From JANMEX01 sp031422915 (GTDB lineage: Bacteria; Pseudomonadota; Alphaproteobacteria; Rhizobiales; Rhizobiaceae), in contig JANPEK010000095.1 in NCBI GenBank assembly GCA_031422915.1, positions 1-27,731 on the forward strand: DNA of 27,731 nt, in the 5' to 3' direction. Under the pieces are notes generated by a model. It was not told the DNA's origin. It was given only the letters and a program-made list of their open reading frames with translations, and did not search any database. The translations under genes were made by a program, and so were the position numbers. This document shows positions 14,844-23,540 of this stretch, in pieces; position 1 is the stretch's first letter, and every line of letters begins with the position of its first letter.

Positions 14844-15743
14844 ATGTCGATCAATCGCAAAGCGACCAGCAGCAACCTGACGGGGTGGGGGTTCGTTGCT
14901 CCTGCGCTCACGCTCCTCGGCCTGTTTATGGCCTATCCCATCACATGGTCGCTGTGGATGAGCTTTCAAACCGGCAAGGGAATGAACCACCGTTTCGGCG
15001 GTCTGGCCAATATACAGCGACTGACCCAAGACCCGGTTTTCCTGCATGCATTGTCTAACACGCTGATTTTTCTGGTGGTGCAAGTTCCGATCATGATTGT
15101 GCTGGCGCTGCTGTTTGCAGCGACGCTGAACAACCCGAAACTGCGCGGCCGGGCGATCCTGCGCACTGCCATTTTTCTGCCCTGTGTCACTTCGCTGGTG
15201 GCCTACTCAGTGCTTTTCAAATCCATGTTTGCCTCTGATGGCGTGGTCAACGACACGTTGATGTTTTTGCACATCATTGATCAGCCAATCGGTTGGCTGA
15301 TCGACCCGTTCTGGGCCAAAGTATTGATCATCATGGCAATTACCTGGCGGTGGACCGGATATAATATGGTCTTCTATCTGGCCGCGATGCAGAACATTGA
15401 TCCGTCCATTTATGAGGCGGCCCGCATTGACGGTGTTCCGGCGTATGCTAGGTTCTTCAAAATCACTGTGCCCATGCTGAAACCAGTTATCTTGTTCACC
15501 ACAGTGCTTTCCACCATTGGCACACTGCAATTGTTCGATGAAGTGAACACCATCACTGCATCGGCCGGCGTTGGCGGGAGCCCGGCGGATTCAACGCTGA
15601 CGCTTTCGCTTTACATCTACAATCTCACCTTCCGATTCATGCCATCCTTCGGGTATGCGGCGGCAGTGTCATGGGTGATTGTCATCCTTGTTGGAATTCT
15701 CTCCTGGATTCAATTCCAAGTCGCCAAGGAGAAGCGGACATGA
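14844..15743 (+). CDS. lacF: Sugar ABC transporter permease, LacF/MalF type
   Basis: This 299-residue inner-membrane protein has about six hydrophobic segments, starting with GWGFVAPALTLLGLFMAYPI. Near the C-terminal third is the cytoplasmic EAA loop that contacts the ATPase (EAARIDGVPAYARFFKITVP). ATG 14844 has GGGAGA 6 bases ahead and gives the normal family start. The frame is open back to 14736, but that extra stretch overlaps the hairpins and does not resemble a permease. Its stop overlaps the next start as ATGA. Confidence 0.92.
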   Translation: MSINRKATSSNLTGWGFVAPALTLLGLFMAYPITWSLWMSFQTGKGMNHRFGGLANIQRLTQDPVFLHALSNTLIFLVVQVPIMIVLALLFAATLNNPKLRGRAILRTAIFLPCVTSLVAYSVLFKSMFASDGVVNDTLMFLHIIDQPIGWLIDPFWAKVLIIMAITWRWTGYNMVFYLAAMQNIDPSIYEAARIDGVPAYARFFKITVPMLKPVILFTTVLSTIGTLQLFDEVNTITASAGVGGSPADSTLTLSLYIYNLTFRFMPSFGYAAAVSWVIVILVGILSWIQFQVAKEKRT

Positions 15744-16555
15744 ATTTCTTGTCGCTCCTCGCCCGCATCGCCATGAACGGTGCACTTTGGCTCGCTGCCT
15801 TCATTTCGGTTTTCCCCTTCTATTGGATGATCGTCGGTGCGACCAACACCGCTCTTGATGTCACCGGTGGCAAGATCACGTTTGGCTCGGCGCTTGGTGC
15901 CAACATCACGAAATTCTTTGAGCTGGTTGATGTGCCGCGCGTTTTTTTCAACTCATTCTTCGTGGCAATCGCAGGCACTGTATTGACGCTGGCGGTTTCC
16001 TCGCTCGCTGGATACGGGTTCGAAATGTTCCAGTCAAAAAACCGGGATCGAATTTTCGGCGGGCTTTTGATGCTCCTCTCGGTGCCTTTTGCGGCCATGA
16101 TGATTCCGCTGTTTGTGATGTTTTCGGGCGCAGGGCTGATGAACACTTACATCGCCATCCTCCTGCCCGGTGTCGCCTCGATTTTCATGATTTTCTACTT
16201 CCGCCAGAATACCAAAGCATTCCCGTCTGAACTGCGCGATGCCGCGCGAATGGACGGATTGAAAGAGTGGCAGATATTCTTGCGCATCTACATTCCCGTC
16301 ATGCGCTCGACCTTTGCGGCGGCGATGATCATCTTGTTCATGACCAACTGGAACGCCTATCTTTGGCCGCTGATCGTGCTGCAAACCAATGAGATGAAAA
16401 CAATCACGCTGGTCGTCGCCTCGCTCGCCACCGCGTACACACCGGACTACGGCCTCATCATGGTTGCCAACGTGCTGGCGACGCTTCCGACAATTCTGGT
16501 TTTCTTCCTGCTTCAGCGCCGCTTCGTCGAAGGCATGCTGGGCGGCGTCAAATAA
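15740..16555 (+). CDS. lacG: Sugar ABC transporter permease, LacG/MalG type
   Basis: This 271-residue permease is the partner of LacF in the membrane channel. It begins with a hydrophobic segment (NGALWLAAFISVFPFYWMIV), has about six membrane spans, and an EAA-loop variant ELRDAARMDGLKEWQIFLRI. The end, RRFVEGMLGGVK, is typical of MalG-type permeases. ATG 15740 overlaps the lacF stop by four bases with AAGGAG just upstream, so translation is coupled. The GH2 gene starts 8 bases after its stop. Confidence 0.92.
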   Translation: MNFLSLLARIAMNGALWLAAFISVFPFYWMIVGATNTALDVTGGKITFGSALGANITKFFELVDVPRVFFNSFFVAIAGTVLTLAVSSLAGYGFEMFQSKNRDRIFGGLLMLLSVPFAAMMIPLFVMFSGAGLMNTYIAILLPGVASIFMIFYFRQNTKAFPSELRDAARMDGLKEWQIFLRIYIPVMRSTFAAAMIILFMTNWNAYLWPLIVLQTNEMKTITLVVASLATAYTPDYGLIMVANVLATLPTILVFFLLQRRFVEGMLGGVK

Positions 16556-16563
16556 GGCATTCA

Positions 16564-18759
16564 ATGCGCACGAGACTGGATTTCAACGACGACTGGCTGT
16601 TTGACGGGCGCGAAAATGTGCGCCTGCCGCATACGGCGGTGGAATTCCCTTTCTCCTATTTCGACGAGACATCGTACCAACGCGCATTCGCTTACGAGAA
16701 GTCCTTCAGCACTGATCCGGCGTGGTCAGGCAAAGAGGTCTGGCTGCAGTTTGACGGTGCCATGGCCGATGCGCGGGTTTATCTCGACGGTGTCGAGATT
16801 GCCTCACACCGCGATGGCTACACACCCTTCAGAGCCCGCTTGACCGGGATTGCGCCGGGGAAGCATACTATTCGCGTAGCCATTGATGGATCAGAGAATC
16901 CGGAAATTCCGCCCTTTGGTCATGTCATAGATTATCTGACCTATGCGGGGCTCTACCGCGAGGTTTGGTTGGAGACAGCCCCTGCCCTTTACATTGCCAA
17001 CCTGAAGATCGAGACGCCCGAAGCTCTGGCGACCGAGAAGCGGGTGTCGGTCAGCGTCCATCTAAGCAACCCGCAAGGGCTTGCGCTTTCTGGCAGCTTG
17101 AAGGTTGACTTGCTCGACGTATCAGGCAAAGTGCTGGCGACCTTGCAGGCCGAAGTTTCCGGGCCTGATGTTTCGCTCTCGATCGATAGTCTCACGGACA
17201 TCACGCTTTGGTCGCCTGAAACACCGGTACTTTACACACTTCAACTTACGCTATCGTCGCCCGCGGGAAAGGACACACTTTCCACCCGCTTCGGTTTCCG
17301 CGAAATTGCTTTCACCACAAGCGGTTTTCACCTCAATGGCAAGCACATCAAGCTTCGCGGCTTGAACCGGCATCAGTCTTTCCCGCATGTCGGCTATGCG
17401 CTTGGCAAGGCTGCACAGGTCAAAGATGCGGAGATTTTGAAGCACGAATTGCGCGCGAATATTGTTCGAACTTCGCACTATCCGCAATCGAAATACTTCC
17501 TTGACCGGTGTGACGAACTTGGTCTGCTGGTGTTTGAAGAGATACCCGGCTGGCAGCATATCGGCGGTCAGCATTGGCAGGACGAGTCCGTCAAGAATGT
17601 CGAGCGGATGATTACCCGCGATTGGAATCATCCTTCGATTGTGATTTGGGGGGTTCGCATCAATGAGAGCCAAGATAATCACGATTTCTATTTGAGAACG
17701 AATGCCGCCGCGCGTGCGTTGGATACCACGCGGCCAACTGGCGGTGTGCGCTATATAACAGATTCCGAGATGCTCGAAGACGTATACACCATGAACGACT
17801 TCATTCTCGGCAATGAAGAACTCGGCGGCAATCGCCCGCGCACGCCGTTGCGCCCGCAGCAGGAAGTGACCGGACTTCCGCACACGGTTCCCTACATGAT
17901 CACCGAGTTTGGCGGGCACATGTATCCGACCAAGGCGCATGATCAGGAGCAGCGACAGGCGGAGCATGTCACCCGGCATCTGGATGTGCTGAACGCCATG
18001 TATGGCGATCCACAGATCGCTGGTGCAATCGGCTGGTGCGCGTTCGACTACAACACGCACAAGGATTTCGGGTCTGGTGACCGGATTTGCCACCATGGTG
18101 TGATGGACATGTACCGCGAGCCGAAATTTGCCGCTCATGTCTATGCCTCGCAAGGCGAGCCTGAGGGCGGGGTGGTGCTTGAGCCTGTCACATTCTGGGC
18201 CCGGGGTGAGCGCAACATCGGCGGGGTGCTGCCGCTGATCATTTTAACCAATTGCGATGAAGTTGAGATGAAATACGGCGACCATCCGGCCAAGCGCGCG
18301 GGCCCTGACCGCGAGCACTATCCCCATCTGCCCCATCCGCCAATCATCCTCGACAAGCGCCACTTTACAGGCGATGAGCTGGGTCTTTGGGGCATGAGCT
18401 GGGAAAAGGCTGTGATCACGGGTTTTATCAACGGCAAAGCGGTTGCGACACGTCAGTACACGGACCACGCCCTGCCCACGACACTTCAAGTAGTTCCTGA
18501 TGCCACTGAAATTGGCAGACACGACTGTGTGCGCATCATGATACGGGTGCTGGATCAGGTCGGCAACAAGCTGCCCTTTTTTCCTGAGCCTGTCACCATC
18601 GACGTCTCCGGCCCTGCCCGCCGCGTTGGCCCGGCAACACTTCCGATGCGCGCTGGCTCGACCGGTGTCTGGCTACAGGCGACTGGCACTGGCGCGATCA
18701 CTATTACCGTCTCTCACGACCGGCTCGGCAGCATCGCTGTCAAGCTGACCGCAAGCTGA
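16564..18759 (+). CDS. lacZ: GH2 beta-galactosidase
   Basis: The 731-residue protein is a glycoside hydrolase family 2 enzyme. The jelly-roll sugar-binding domain (LDFNDDWLFDG, VWLQFDGAMADARVYLDG, YAGLYREVWLE) comes first. A small immunoglobulin-like domain and a TIM barrel starting at RGLNRHQSFPHVG follow. The acid/base is Glu368 in VRINES and the nucleophile Glu448 in ITEFGGH. The length is nearer to short GH2 enzymes than to E. coli LacZ (1023 residues). No signal peptide is present, so it hydrolyses the imported galactoside in the cytoplasm. Its place in the transporter operon matches lacZ of Agrobacterium. Beta-glucuronidase is the main alternative, but context favours galactosidase. Confidence 0.9.
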   Translation: MRTRLDFNDDWLFDGRENVRLPHTAVEFPFSYFDETSYQRAFAYEKSFSTDPAWSGKEVWLQFDGAMADARVYLDGVEIASHRDGYTPFRARLTGIAPGKHTIRVAIDGSENPEIPPFGHVIDYLTYAGLYREVWLETAPALYIANLKIETPEALATEKRVSVSVHLSNPQGLALSGSLKVDLLDVSGKVLATLQAEVSGPDVSLSIDSLTDITLWSPETPVLYTLQLTLSSPAGKDTLSTRFGFREIAFTTSGFHLNGKHIKLRGLNRHQSFPHVGYALGKAAQVKDAEILKHELRANIVRTSHYPQSKYFLDRCDELGLLVFEEIPGWQHIGGQHWQDESVKNVERMITRDWNHPSIVIWGVRINESQDNHDFYLRTNAAARALDTTRPTGGVRYITDSEMLEDVYTMNDFILGNEELGGNRPRTPLRPQQEVTGLPHTVPYMITEFGGHMYPTKAHDQEQRQAEHVTRHLDVLNAMYGDPQIAGAIGWCAFDYNTHKDFGSGDRICHHGVMDMYREPKFAAHVYASQGEPEGGVVLEPVTFWARGERNIGGVLPLIILTNCDEVEMKYGDHPAKRAGPDREHYPHLPHPPIILDKRHFTGDELGLWGMSWEKAVITGFINGKAVATRQYTDHALPTTLQVVPDATEIGRHDCVRIMIRVLDQVGNKLPFFPEPVTIDVSGPARRVGPATLPMRAGSTGVWLQATGTGAITITVSHDRLGSIAVKLTAS

Positions 18760-18772
18760 AAGGGCCGAGGCC

Positions 18773-19840
18773 ATGAGTGGTTTGAAACTGACCGGGCTGC
18801 GCAAATCATATGGCGCACATGACGTGATCAAGGGTGTGGACCTTGTGGTCGAACCCAAGGAGTTTGTGGTCTTTGTCGGTCCATCCGGCTGCGGCAAGTC
18901 AACGCTTCTGCGCATGATTGCCGGACTTGAAGAGATCACTGCCGGTGACCTTGTGATCGGCAACACGCGGATGAACGATGTCGATGCGTCCAAACGCGGT
19001 ATTGCGATGGTGTTCCAATCCTATGCGCTCTATCCGCACATGACCGTGCGAGAGAACATGGGTTTTGCGCTGAAATACGCTGGCGAGACTACCGAAAACA
19101 TTGCAAAGCGCGTCGCAGAAGCTGCCAAGATCCTGGAACTTGAAAAGCTGATGGACCGCAAGCCGAAAGATCTGTCCGGCGGCCAGCGTCAACGCGTCGC
19201 CATCGGCCGGGCGATTGTGCGTCATCCTGAAGTATTCTTGTTTGATGAGCCGCTGTCCAACCTTGACGCCGAGTTGCGCGTGCAGATGCGCATCGAAATC
19301 GCCCGTCTGCACAAAAAACTGCAATCAACCATCATTTATGTGACGCATGATCAAGTCGAAGCGATGACACTGGCTGACAAGATCGTGGTCTTGCGGGAGG
19401 GGTTGATTGAGCAAACCGGCTCGCCGCTCAAGCTTTACGATGATCCTGACAACCAGTTTGTTGCAGGTTTCATTGGCTCTCCAAGAATGAATTTTCTGCC
19501 AGCTGTCGTCAAGAACAAGGCGCTAACGCTTACCGAATACGCCGGCCAGATCATACCACTGCCGCCGCTTGTCGGCGGGCTTCCCGAGGGCAGCGAAGTC
19601 AATGTCGGCATCAGACCGGAACACTTCAAGTCAGGCGGATCGGCGGCGCTGGATGTGACCATCGATATTGTCGAACATCTGGGCGGCGAGACTTATGCCT
19701 ACGCCCGGCAAGGCAAGGGCAATATCCTGACAATTGCCACCGACAATGGCCGCAACTGGGCATCTGGAGAGCGCATTAAGGCTGGCTTCGATCCGACGAA
19801 AACGTTGCTGTTTGACAAGGCCGGGAAGCGCTTGCGTTAA
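18773..19840 (+). CDS. lacK: Sugar ABC transporter ATPase, MsmK/UgpC/LacK type
   Basis: This 355-residue ATPase powers the LacEFG transporter. It has Walker A GPSGCGKST (36-44), Q-loop FQSYALYPHM, signature LSGGQ (134-138), Walker B VFLFDEP (154-160) and the switch His192 in VTHDQ. A C-terminal MalK-like regulatory/TOBE domain with VGIRPEHF follows. It begins 13 bases after the GH2 stop with GAGG ahead of ATG 18773 and is the last gene of the operon. The next gene is convergent and no clear terminator hairpin is visible in the 54-base gap. Confidence 0.93.
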   Translation: MSGLKLTGLRKSYGAHDVIKGVDLVVEPKEFVVFVGPSGCGKSTLLRMIAGLEEITAGDLVIGNTRMNDVDASKRGIAMVFQSYALYPHMTVRENMGFALKYAGETTENIAKRVAEAAKILELEKLMDRKPKDLSGGQRQRVAIGRAIVRHPEVFLFDEPLSNLDAELRVQMRIEIARLHKKLQSTIIYVTHDQVEAMTLADKIVVLREGLIEQTGSPLKLYDDPDNQFVAGFIGSPRMNFLPAVVKNKALTLTEYAGQIIPLPPLVGGLPEGSEVNVGIRPEHFKSGGSAALDVTIDIVEHLGGETYAYARQGKGNILTIATDNGRNWASGERIKAGFDPTKTLLFDKAGKRLR

Positions 19841-19894
19841 GACGGTATCAACCGGCAGCACTGTCACGACGACACGAGAATATCTGTGCCAGGT

Positions 19895-20629
19895 TCAAAG
19901 AGCCCAGCCGCCATCGATGATATGCGCTTGGCCGGTGGTGTAGGGCGCGGTGGCGAGATAGACGGCAAGGTCTGCGATTTCTTCAGGCCGACCGAGCCTG
20001 CCCATCGGTTGGCGTGCAATGAAGGCCTTCATCGCAGCATCATAATCGCCGGTTGCACGCAGCCGGTCATCCAGCGACGGGCTTTCAACAGTGCCGGGGC
20101 AAATCGCATTGCAGCGGATGCCGCGCGTCACAAAATCAGCCGCCACGGATTTGGTCAGCCCGATCACCGCCGCTTTGGTCAACGAATAAACAAACCGGTT
20201 CGGGACGCCTTTCAGCGACGACGCGACCGAGGCCATGTTGATGATTGCCCCATCTCCGCGCTCAAGCATGCCCGGCAGCACCGCCCTGATCGTGCGTACC
20301 ATCGAGCGGACATTGAGATCAACCGCGAAATCAAAATCGGCATCGCTGGCTTCTAGAATCGAGCCCGGATGGACAAATCCCGCGCAGTTGAACAACACAT
20401 CCACTGCACCGATCTCCGCAACAAGCGCGTTGACCGCCGCGGTATCCAGCACATCTAACCGACGGGTTGCGATGCCCACGTCGCCAGCAAGTGTCGCCAA
20501 CGCCACCTCGTTGATATCCGTCGCGATCACCTTTGCCCCCTGCGCCGCAAAAGCCAACGCTGTCGCTCGACCGATGCCTTGGCCGGCTGCGGTGATGAGG
20601 ACGGCTTTGTTTTGGAGCGAGAGGGTCAT
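19895..20629 (-). CDS. SDR dehydrogenase, probable 2-keto-3-deoxy-L-fuconate dehydrogenase
   Basis: The 244-residue protein is a classical short-chain dehydrogenase. It has the cofactor motif ITAAGQGIGRA, NCAG, the catalytic serine in MASVASS and the YSLTK catalytic Tyr/Lys pair. It ends IIDGGWAL. The sequence style (AAGQGIGRATA at the N-terminus, SLDDRLRATG later) is that of the DHRS6/ketodeoxyfuconate dehydrogenase group, and it is the last gene of an operon with L-fuconate dehydratase. Its likely reaction is NAD-dependent oxidation of 2-keto-3-deoxy-L-fuconate at C4. ATG 20629 with GGGAAA upstream fits the family; ATG 20668, directly abutting the previous stop, would add 13 residues. Confidence 0.87.
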   Translation of the reverse strand: MTLSLQNKAVLITAAGQGIGRATALAFAAQGAKVIATDINEVALATLAGDVGIATRRLDVLDTAAVNALVAEIGAVDVLFNCAGFVHPGSILEASDADFDFAVDLNVRSMVRTIRAVLPGMLERGDGAIINMASVASSLKGVPNRFVYSLTKAAVIGLTKSVAADFVTRGIRCNAICPGTVESPSLDDRLRATGDYDAAMKAFIARQPMGRLGRPEEIADLAVYLATAPYTTGQAHIIDGGWAL

Positions 20630-20668
20630 GATTTGGTTTCCCGGGTTTGATTGATTGGATACAGGCAT

Positions 20669-21805
20669 TCACACATTGGGGAAGCTTGCCGCGAAAAGAC
20701 TATTCAATCCATCCACAAAATCCTTCAACGGGCGGCGATCGGAGAGGCAGTTGTTGAGGTGATCGGACGCTGCCTGCTGGAAGTGCATATAGCCATTGTG
20801 CCGCGGACGCACCCATGCGCCTTCGAGTGTCGCGCGCGTGTTACGATAGAAATCATGCGTGGCCACATTGACCGCATCGTCTTCCCAAGCATCTGCATGG
20901 CCAGGTTGGCCGTTGGAGTGGGCATAGATACCCTTTTGCACCTCGCCGGATGCGACCCAATAGGCAAAATCCATGGCGGCATCAGAATAGGCGGATTTGG
21001 CGGAAACGGCCAGACCCGTTCCGCCGAGCGCCGAGCCATTTGGCGCGCGGGCTGCATGGACCGGAATGTCTGCAAAGACGACACGTTCTCGCCGGAAACC
21101 TTCCATGGCATAATTCACATAGCCATAGATCAGCGGCACGCAGGCGATTCTGGAGTCAGTTTGTGCCATTTGCTCAAACACGGCAATCGGATCCTGCTTT
21201 CGGCAGAGCGGATCGATCAGCGCAAACAAATCAGTCAGCAGATCATAGGCCGGTCTTGCCGCTGTCTCTGAAATGAGTGGGGCGGCATCGGTCCGGCAAG
21301 GGGTGCCAACATGGGCGGCGAGTGTGTAGAAGCACATCAGCGAATGCGGCGGACGCAGTGGCAACGCCACCCTGCCCTGACGCGCAAGGTCCAAAACCTC
21401 ATTCCAAGACCTTGCGGGCGCAGCCAGACGTGACGGCACAAACGCTTGGACTTGGGCAGCCGTATCGACCGGTAGCGCCCACTGACGGCCTTTGTAGCTG
21501 TAGCTCCAAAACGATGCGCCAACCGCTCGAAATTTGATCGAATTGTGCTCCAATTCAAAGCGGGGAGTATCCAGCGGCAAAAGGCAACCTTCGTCCACGA
21601 CCTGCCCGACATGCGGATGGTCGATGATGATGAGATCGTATTGCAGCGCCAACTCCTCGACCGGGAAGGACTCGAAATCCTGCAGCGAGCGTTTGTCCCA
21701 TACGATTTCAACGCCCGTCTTGCGATGCCACTCGGCGGAGCACGCGACGAGCGGATCATATCCGCGCGGGTGGCTCCACGTCATGCCTTTCAGTTTGATG
21801 CTCAT
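20669..21805 (-). CDS. Binding-protein-like protein without signal peptide
   Basis: This 378-residue protein resembles family 1 sugar-binding proteins of ABC transporters: KGMTWSHPRGYDPLVACSAE at the start, YDLIIIDHPHVGQVVDEG in the first lobe, and ALGGTGLAVSAKSAYSDAAM in the second. However the N-terminus, MSIKLKGMTWSHPRG, has no hydrophobic core or cleavage site, and the gene start is fixed by ATGA overlap with the stop of the L-fuconate dehydratase gene. It is thus predicted to be cytoplasmic. Its place between two catabolic enzymes, away from the transporter genes at the right edge, argues against a role as transport receptor. It may bind a pathway intermediate or serve as an enzyme, but no function can be assigned from sequence. 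Confidence 0.8.
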   Translation of the reverse strand: MSIKLKGMTWSHPRGYDPLVACSAEWHRKTGVEIVWDKRSLQDFESFPVEELALQYDLIIIDHPHVGQVVDEGCLLPLDTPRFELEHNSIKFRAVGASFWSYSYKGRQWALPVDTAAQVQAFVPSRLAAPARSWNEVLDLARQGRVALPLRPPHSLMCFYTLAAHVGTPCRTDAAPLISETAARPAYDLLTDLFALIDPLCRKQDPIAVFEQMAQTDSRIACVPLIYGYVNYAMEGFRRERVVFADIPVHAARAPNGSALGGTGLAVSAKSAYSDAAMDFAYWVASGEVQKGIYAHSNGQPGHADAWEDDAVNVATHDFYRNTRATLEGAWVRPRHNGYMHFQQAASDHLNNCLSDRRPLKDFVDGLNSLFAASFPNV

Positions 21806-23079
21806 GGCCGCCACTCGTAGTCAGCAATGGAGTCCGGCTTCATTTGGATGGAAAAGCCCGGCAGTTTGGGTGGCATGTAGGCGGCGTTGTGGATGACACA
21901 GGGCTCGATGAAATGCTCGTGCAAATGATCGACATATTCGATCACCCGGCCTTCCTTGGTCCCGGAGATGCACAGATAGTCGATCATCGACAGGTGCTGC
22001 ACATATTCGCACAGACCGACGCCGCCGGCGTGTGGCCAGACCGGGAGATTGTATTTGGCGGCCATGAGCAGAACCGCCAGCACTTCGTTCAGGCCACCCA
22101 TGCGGCAGCTGTCTATCTGCACAATGTCAATCGCACCTTCTGCGATGAACTGCTTGAACATGATGCGGTTCTGGCACATTTCACCGGTGGCGACTTTCAC
22201 CTTGCCGATGGACTGGCGTATCTTGCGATGACCCGCGACATCATCGGGGCTCGTCGGCTCCTCGATGAAGAACGGGTTGGCGAAGGCCAGCGTGTTGACC
22301 CATCCAATTGCCTGATCGACCTCCCAGACCTGATTGGCGTCGATCATCATGTAGCGGTCTGGGCCAAGGACTTCACGGGCGATGGTGAGGCGGCGGATGT
22401 CGTCATCGAGGTCGCGTCCGACTTTCATTTTGACATGGTTGAAGCCCGCATCGACGGCCTCATGACAGAGGCGACGGAGCTTTTCGTCGGAGTAACCCAG
22501 CCAGCCTGCGGACGTGGTGTAGCAGGCATAGCCCTCACGCTTGAGCGTGGCGATGCGCTCTGCCTTGCCGGTTTGGGCCTTTGTCAAAATGGCGACTGCC
22601 TCATCGCGCGTCAGGGCGTCGGTGATATAGCGATAGTCAACGATACCAGCGATCTGTTCGGGCGACATGTCGGCAACCAGTTGCCACACCGGCTTGCAGG
22701 CCTGTTTGGCGAGCAGATCCCAGATGGCATTGACGACAGCGCCAGTGGCCAGATGCATCGCGCCCTTGTCCGGGCCGATCCAGCGCAACTGGCTGTCGCT
22801 AGTCAGATGCCGCCAGTATTTGCCGGGATTTTCGAGGACCACGGAAAGCTCCGTGCCGACCACCAGATGGCGCATGGCTTCGACTGCGAGGCAGACAATC
22901 TCCGTGCCTCGCCCGATGGTGAAGGTCAGGCCGTGGCCTTCAAGGCCGGGCGCGTCAGTCTCTAAAATCACGTAGGCAGCAGAATAGTCCGGATCGGGAT
23001 TCATGGCGTCCGAGCCCTCGAGGCTATGCGATGTCGGGAAGCGCAGGTCATGGACGCGCAGCGACGTAATCTTGGTCAT
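21802..23079 (-). CDS. fucD: L-fuconate dehydratase
   Basis: This 425-residue enolase-superfamily enzyme dehydrates L-fuconate to 2-keto-3-deoxy-L-fuconate. All catalytic positions of the family are present: Lys217 and Lys219 in HVKMKVG, metal ligands Asp247 (MIDANQ), Glu273 (FIEEP) and Glu300 (ATGEMCQN), and His350 in WPHAGG. The segments RWIGPDKGAMHLATGAVVNA and CYTTSAGWLGY are typical of FucD, and the spacing matches what I recall of the Xanthomonas enzyme to within one residue. Both ends overlap neighbours by four bases (MaoC stop upstream, leaderless binding protein downstream), so the three are translationally coupled. Confidence 0.92.
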   Translation of the reverse strand: MTKITSLRVHDLRFPTSHSLEGSDAMNPDPDYSAAYVILETDAPGLEGHGLTFTIGRGTEIVCLAVEAMRHLVVGTELSVVLENPGKYWRHLTSDSQLRWIGPDKGAMHLATGAVVNAIWDLLAKQACKPVWQLVADMSPEQIAGIVDYRYITDALTRDEAVAILTKAQTGKAERIATLKREGYACYTTSAGWLGYSDEKLRRLCHEAVDAGFNHVKMKVGRDLDDDIRRLTIAREVLGPDRYMMIDANQVWEVDQAIGWVNTLAFANPFFIEEPTSPDDVAGHRKIRQSIGKVKVATGEMCQNRIMFKQFIAEGAIDIVQIDSCRMGGLNEVLAVLLMAAKYNLPVWPHAGGVGLCEYVQHLSMIDYLCISGTKEGRVIEYVDHLHEHFIEPCVIHNAAYMPPKLPGFSIQMKPDSIADYEWRP

Positions 23080-23540
23080 GCTGTCATGCTTCTGGAATGT
23101 TTGCGCTGGACAAGGAGAATGTGATCGGCGGCGAGCACCGTTTCTCCGCGCTGGTTGATGACTTCACAACGTTCTGTCACGCGGCCCATGTCAGCACGCT
23201 TGGGATCATCGCTCTTGGCGGAAATGGTAACACGGGTCTTGATCGTGTCACCGATGTGAACGGGCCGGATAAAGCGAAGGCGGTCATAACCGTATGAAAA
23301 GGCAACGGGATTTATCAGCGTCGCGGTCAGACCGATGCCGATGGAAAATACCATAGTGCCATGGGCGATGCGCTGGCCGCCGGGCAACGTCTTGGCGAAC
23401 TCTGCGTCCATGTGATGCGGGAAGAAATCGCCGGTGTGGCCGGCATGGACGACGAAATCGGTTTCGGTGATGGTGCGGCCTGTTGTGATGCGCTGGTCAC
23501 CGATAAGGTAGTCTTCGTAGTGGATTGTCTGCTCGCTCAT
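23076..23540 (-). CDS. MaoC-family hydratase/dehydratase
   Basis: The 154-residue protein is a single hot-dog-fold domain of the MaoC type. It starts with YEDYLIGDQRITTGRTITET, has the hydratase-2 core DFVVHAGHTGDFFPHHMD with catalytic Asp/His candidates, then RIAHGTMVFSIGIGL and YGYDRLRFIRPVHIGDTI. These enzymes usually hydrate or dehydrate enoyl-CoA thioesters, but single-domain members also act on other substrates. Start and stop both overlap neighbouring genes (ATGA), so it belongs to the fuconate operon. The classical L-fucose oxidation pathway has no MaoC step, which leaves its role open. Confidence 0.88.
   Translation of the reverse strand: MSEQTIHYEDYLIGDQRITTGRTITETDFVVHAGHTGDFFPHHMDAEFAKTLPGGQRIAHGTMVFSIGIGLTATLINPVAFSYGYDRLRFIRPVHIGDTIKTRVTISAKSDDPKRADMGRVTERCEVINQRGETVLAADHILLVQRKHSRSMTA

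Noticed and set aside
17251..18153. A 300-codon minus-strand open frame
   Set aside because: It is the antisense shadow of the GH2 beta-galactosidase and shows no recognisable domain.
21844..22965. A 373-codon plus-strand open frame
   Set aside because: It is the antisense shadow of L-fuconate dehydratase, which has all catalytic residues on the minus strand.
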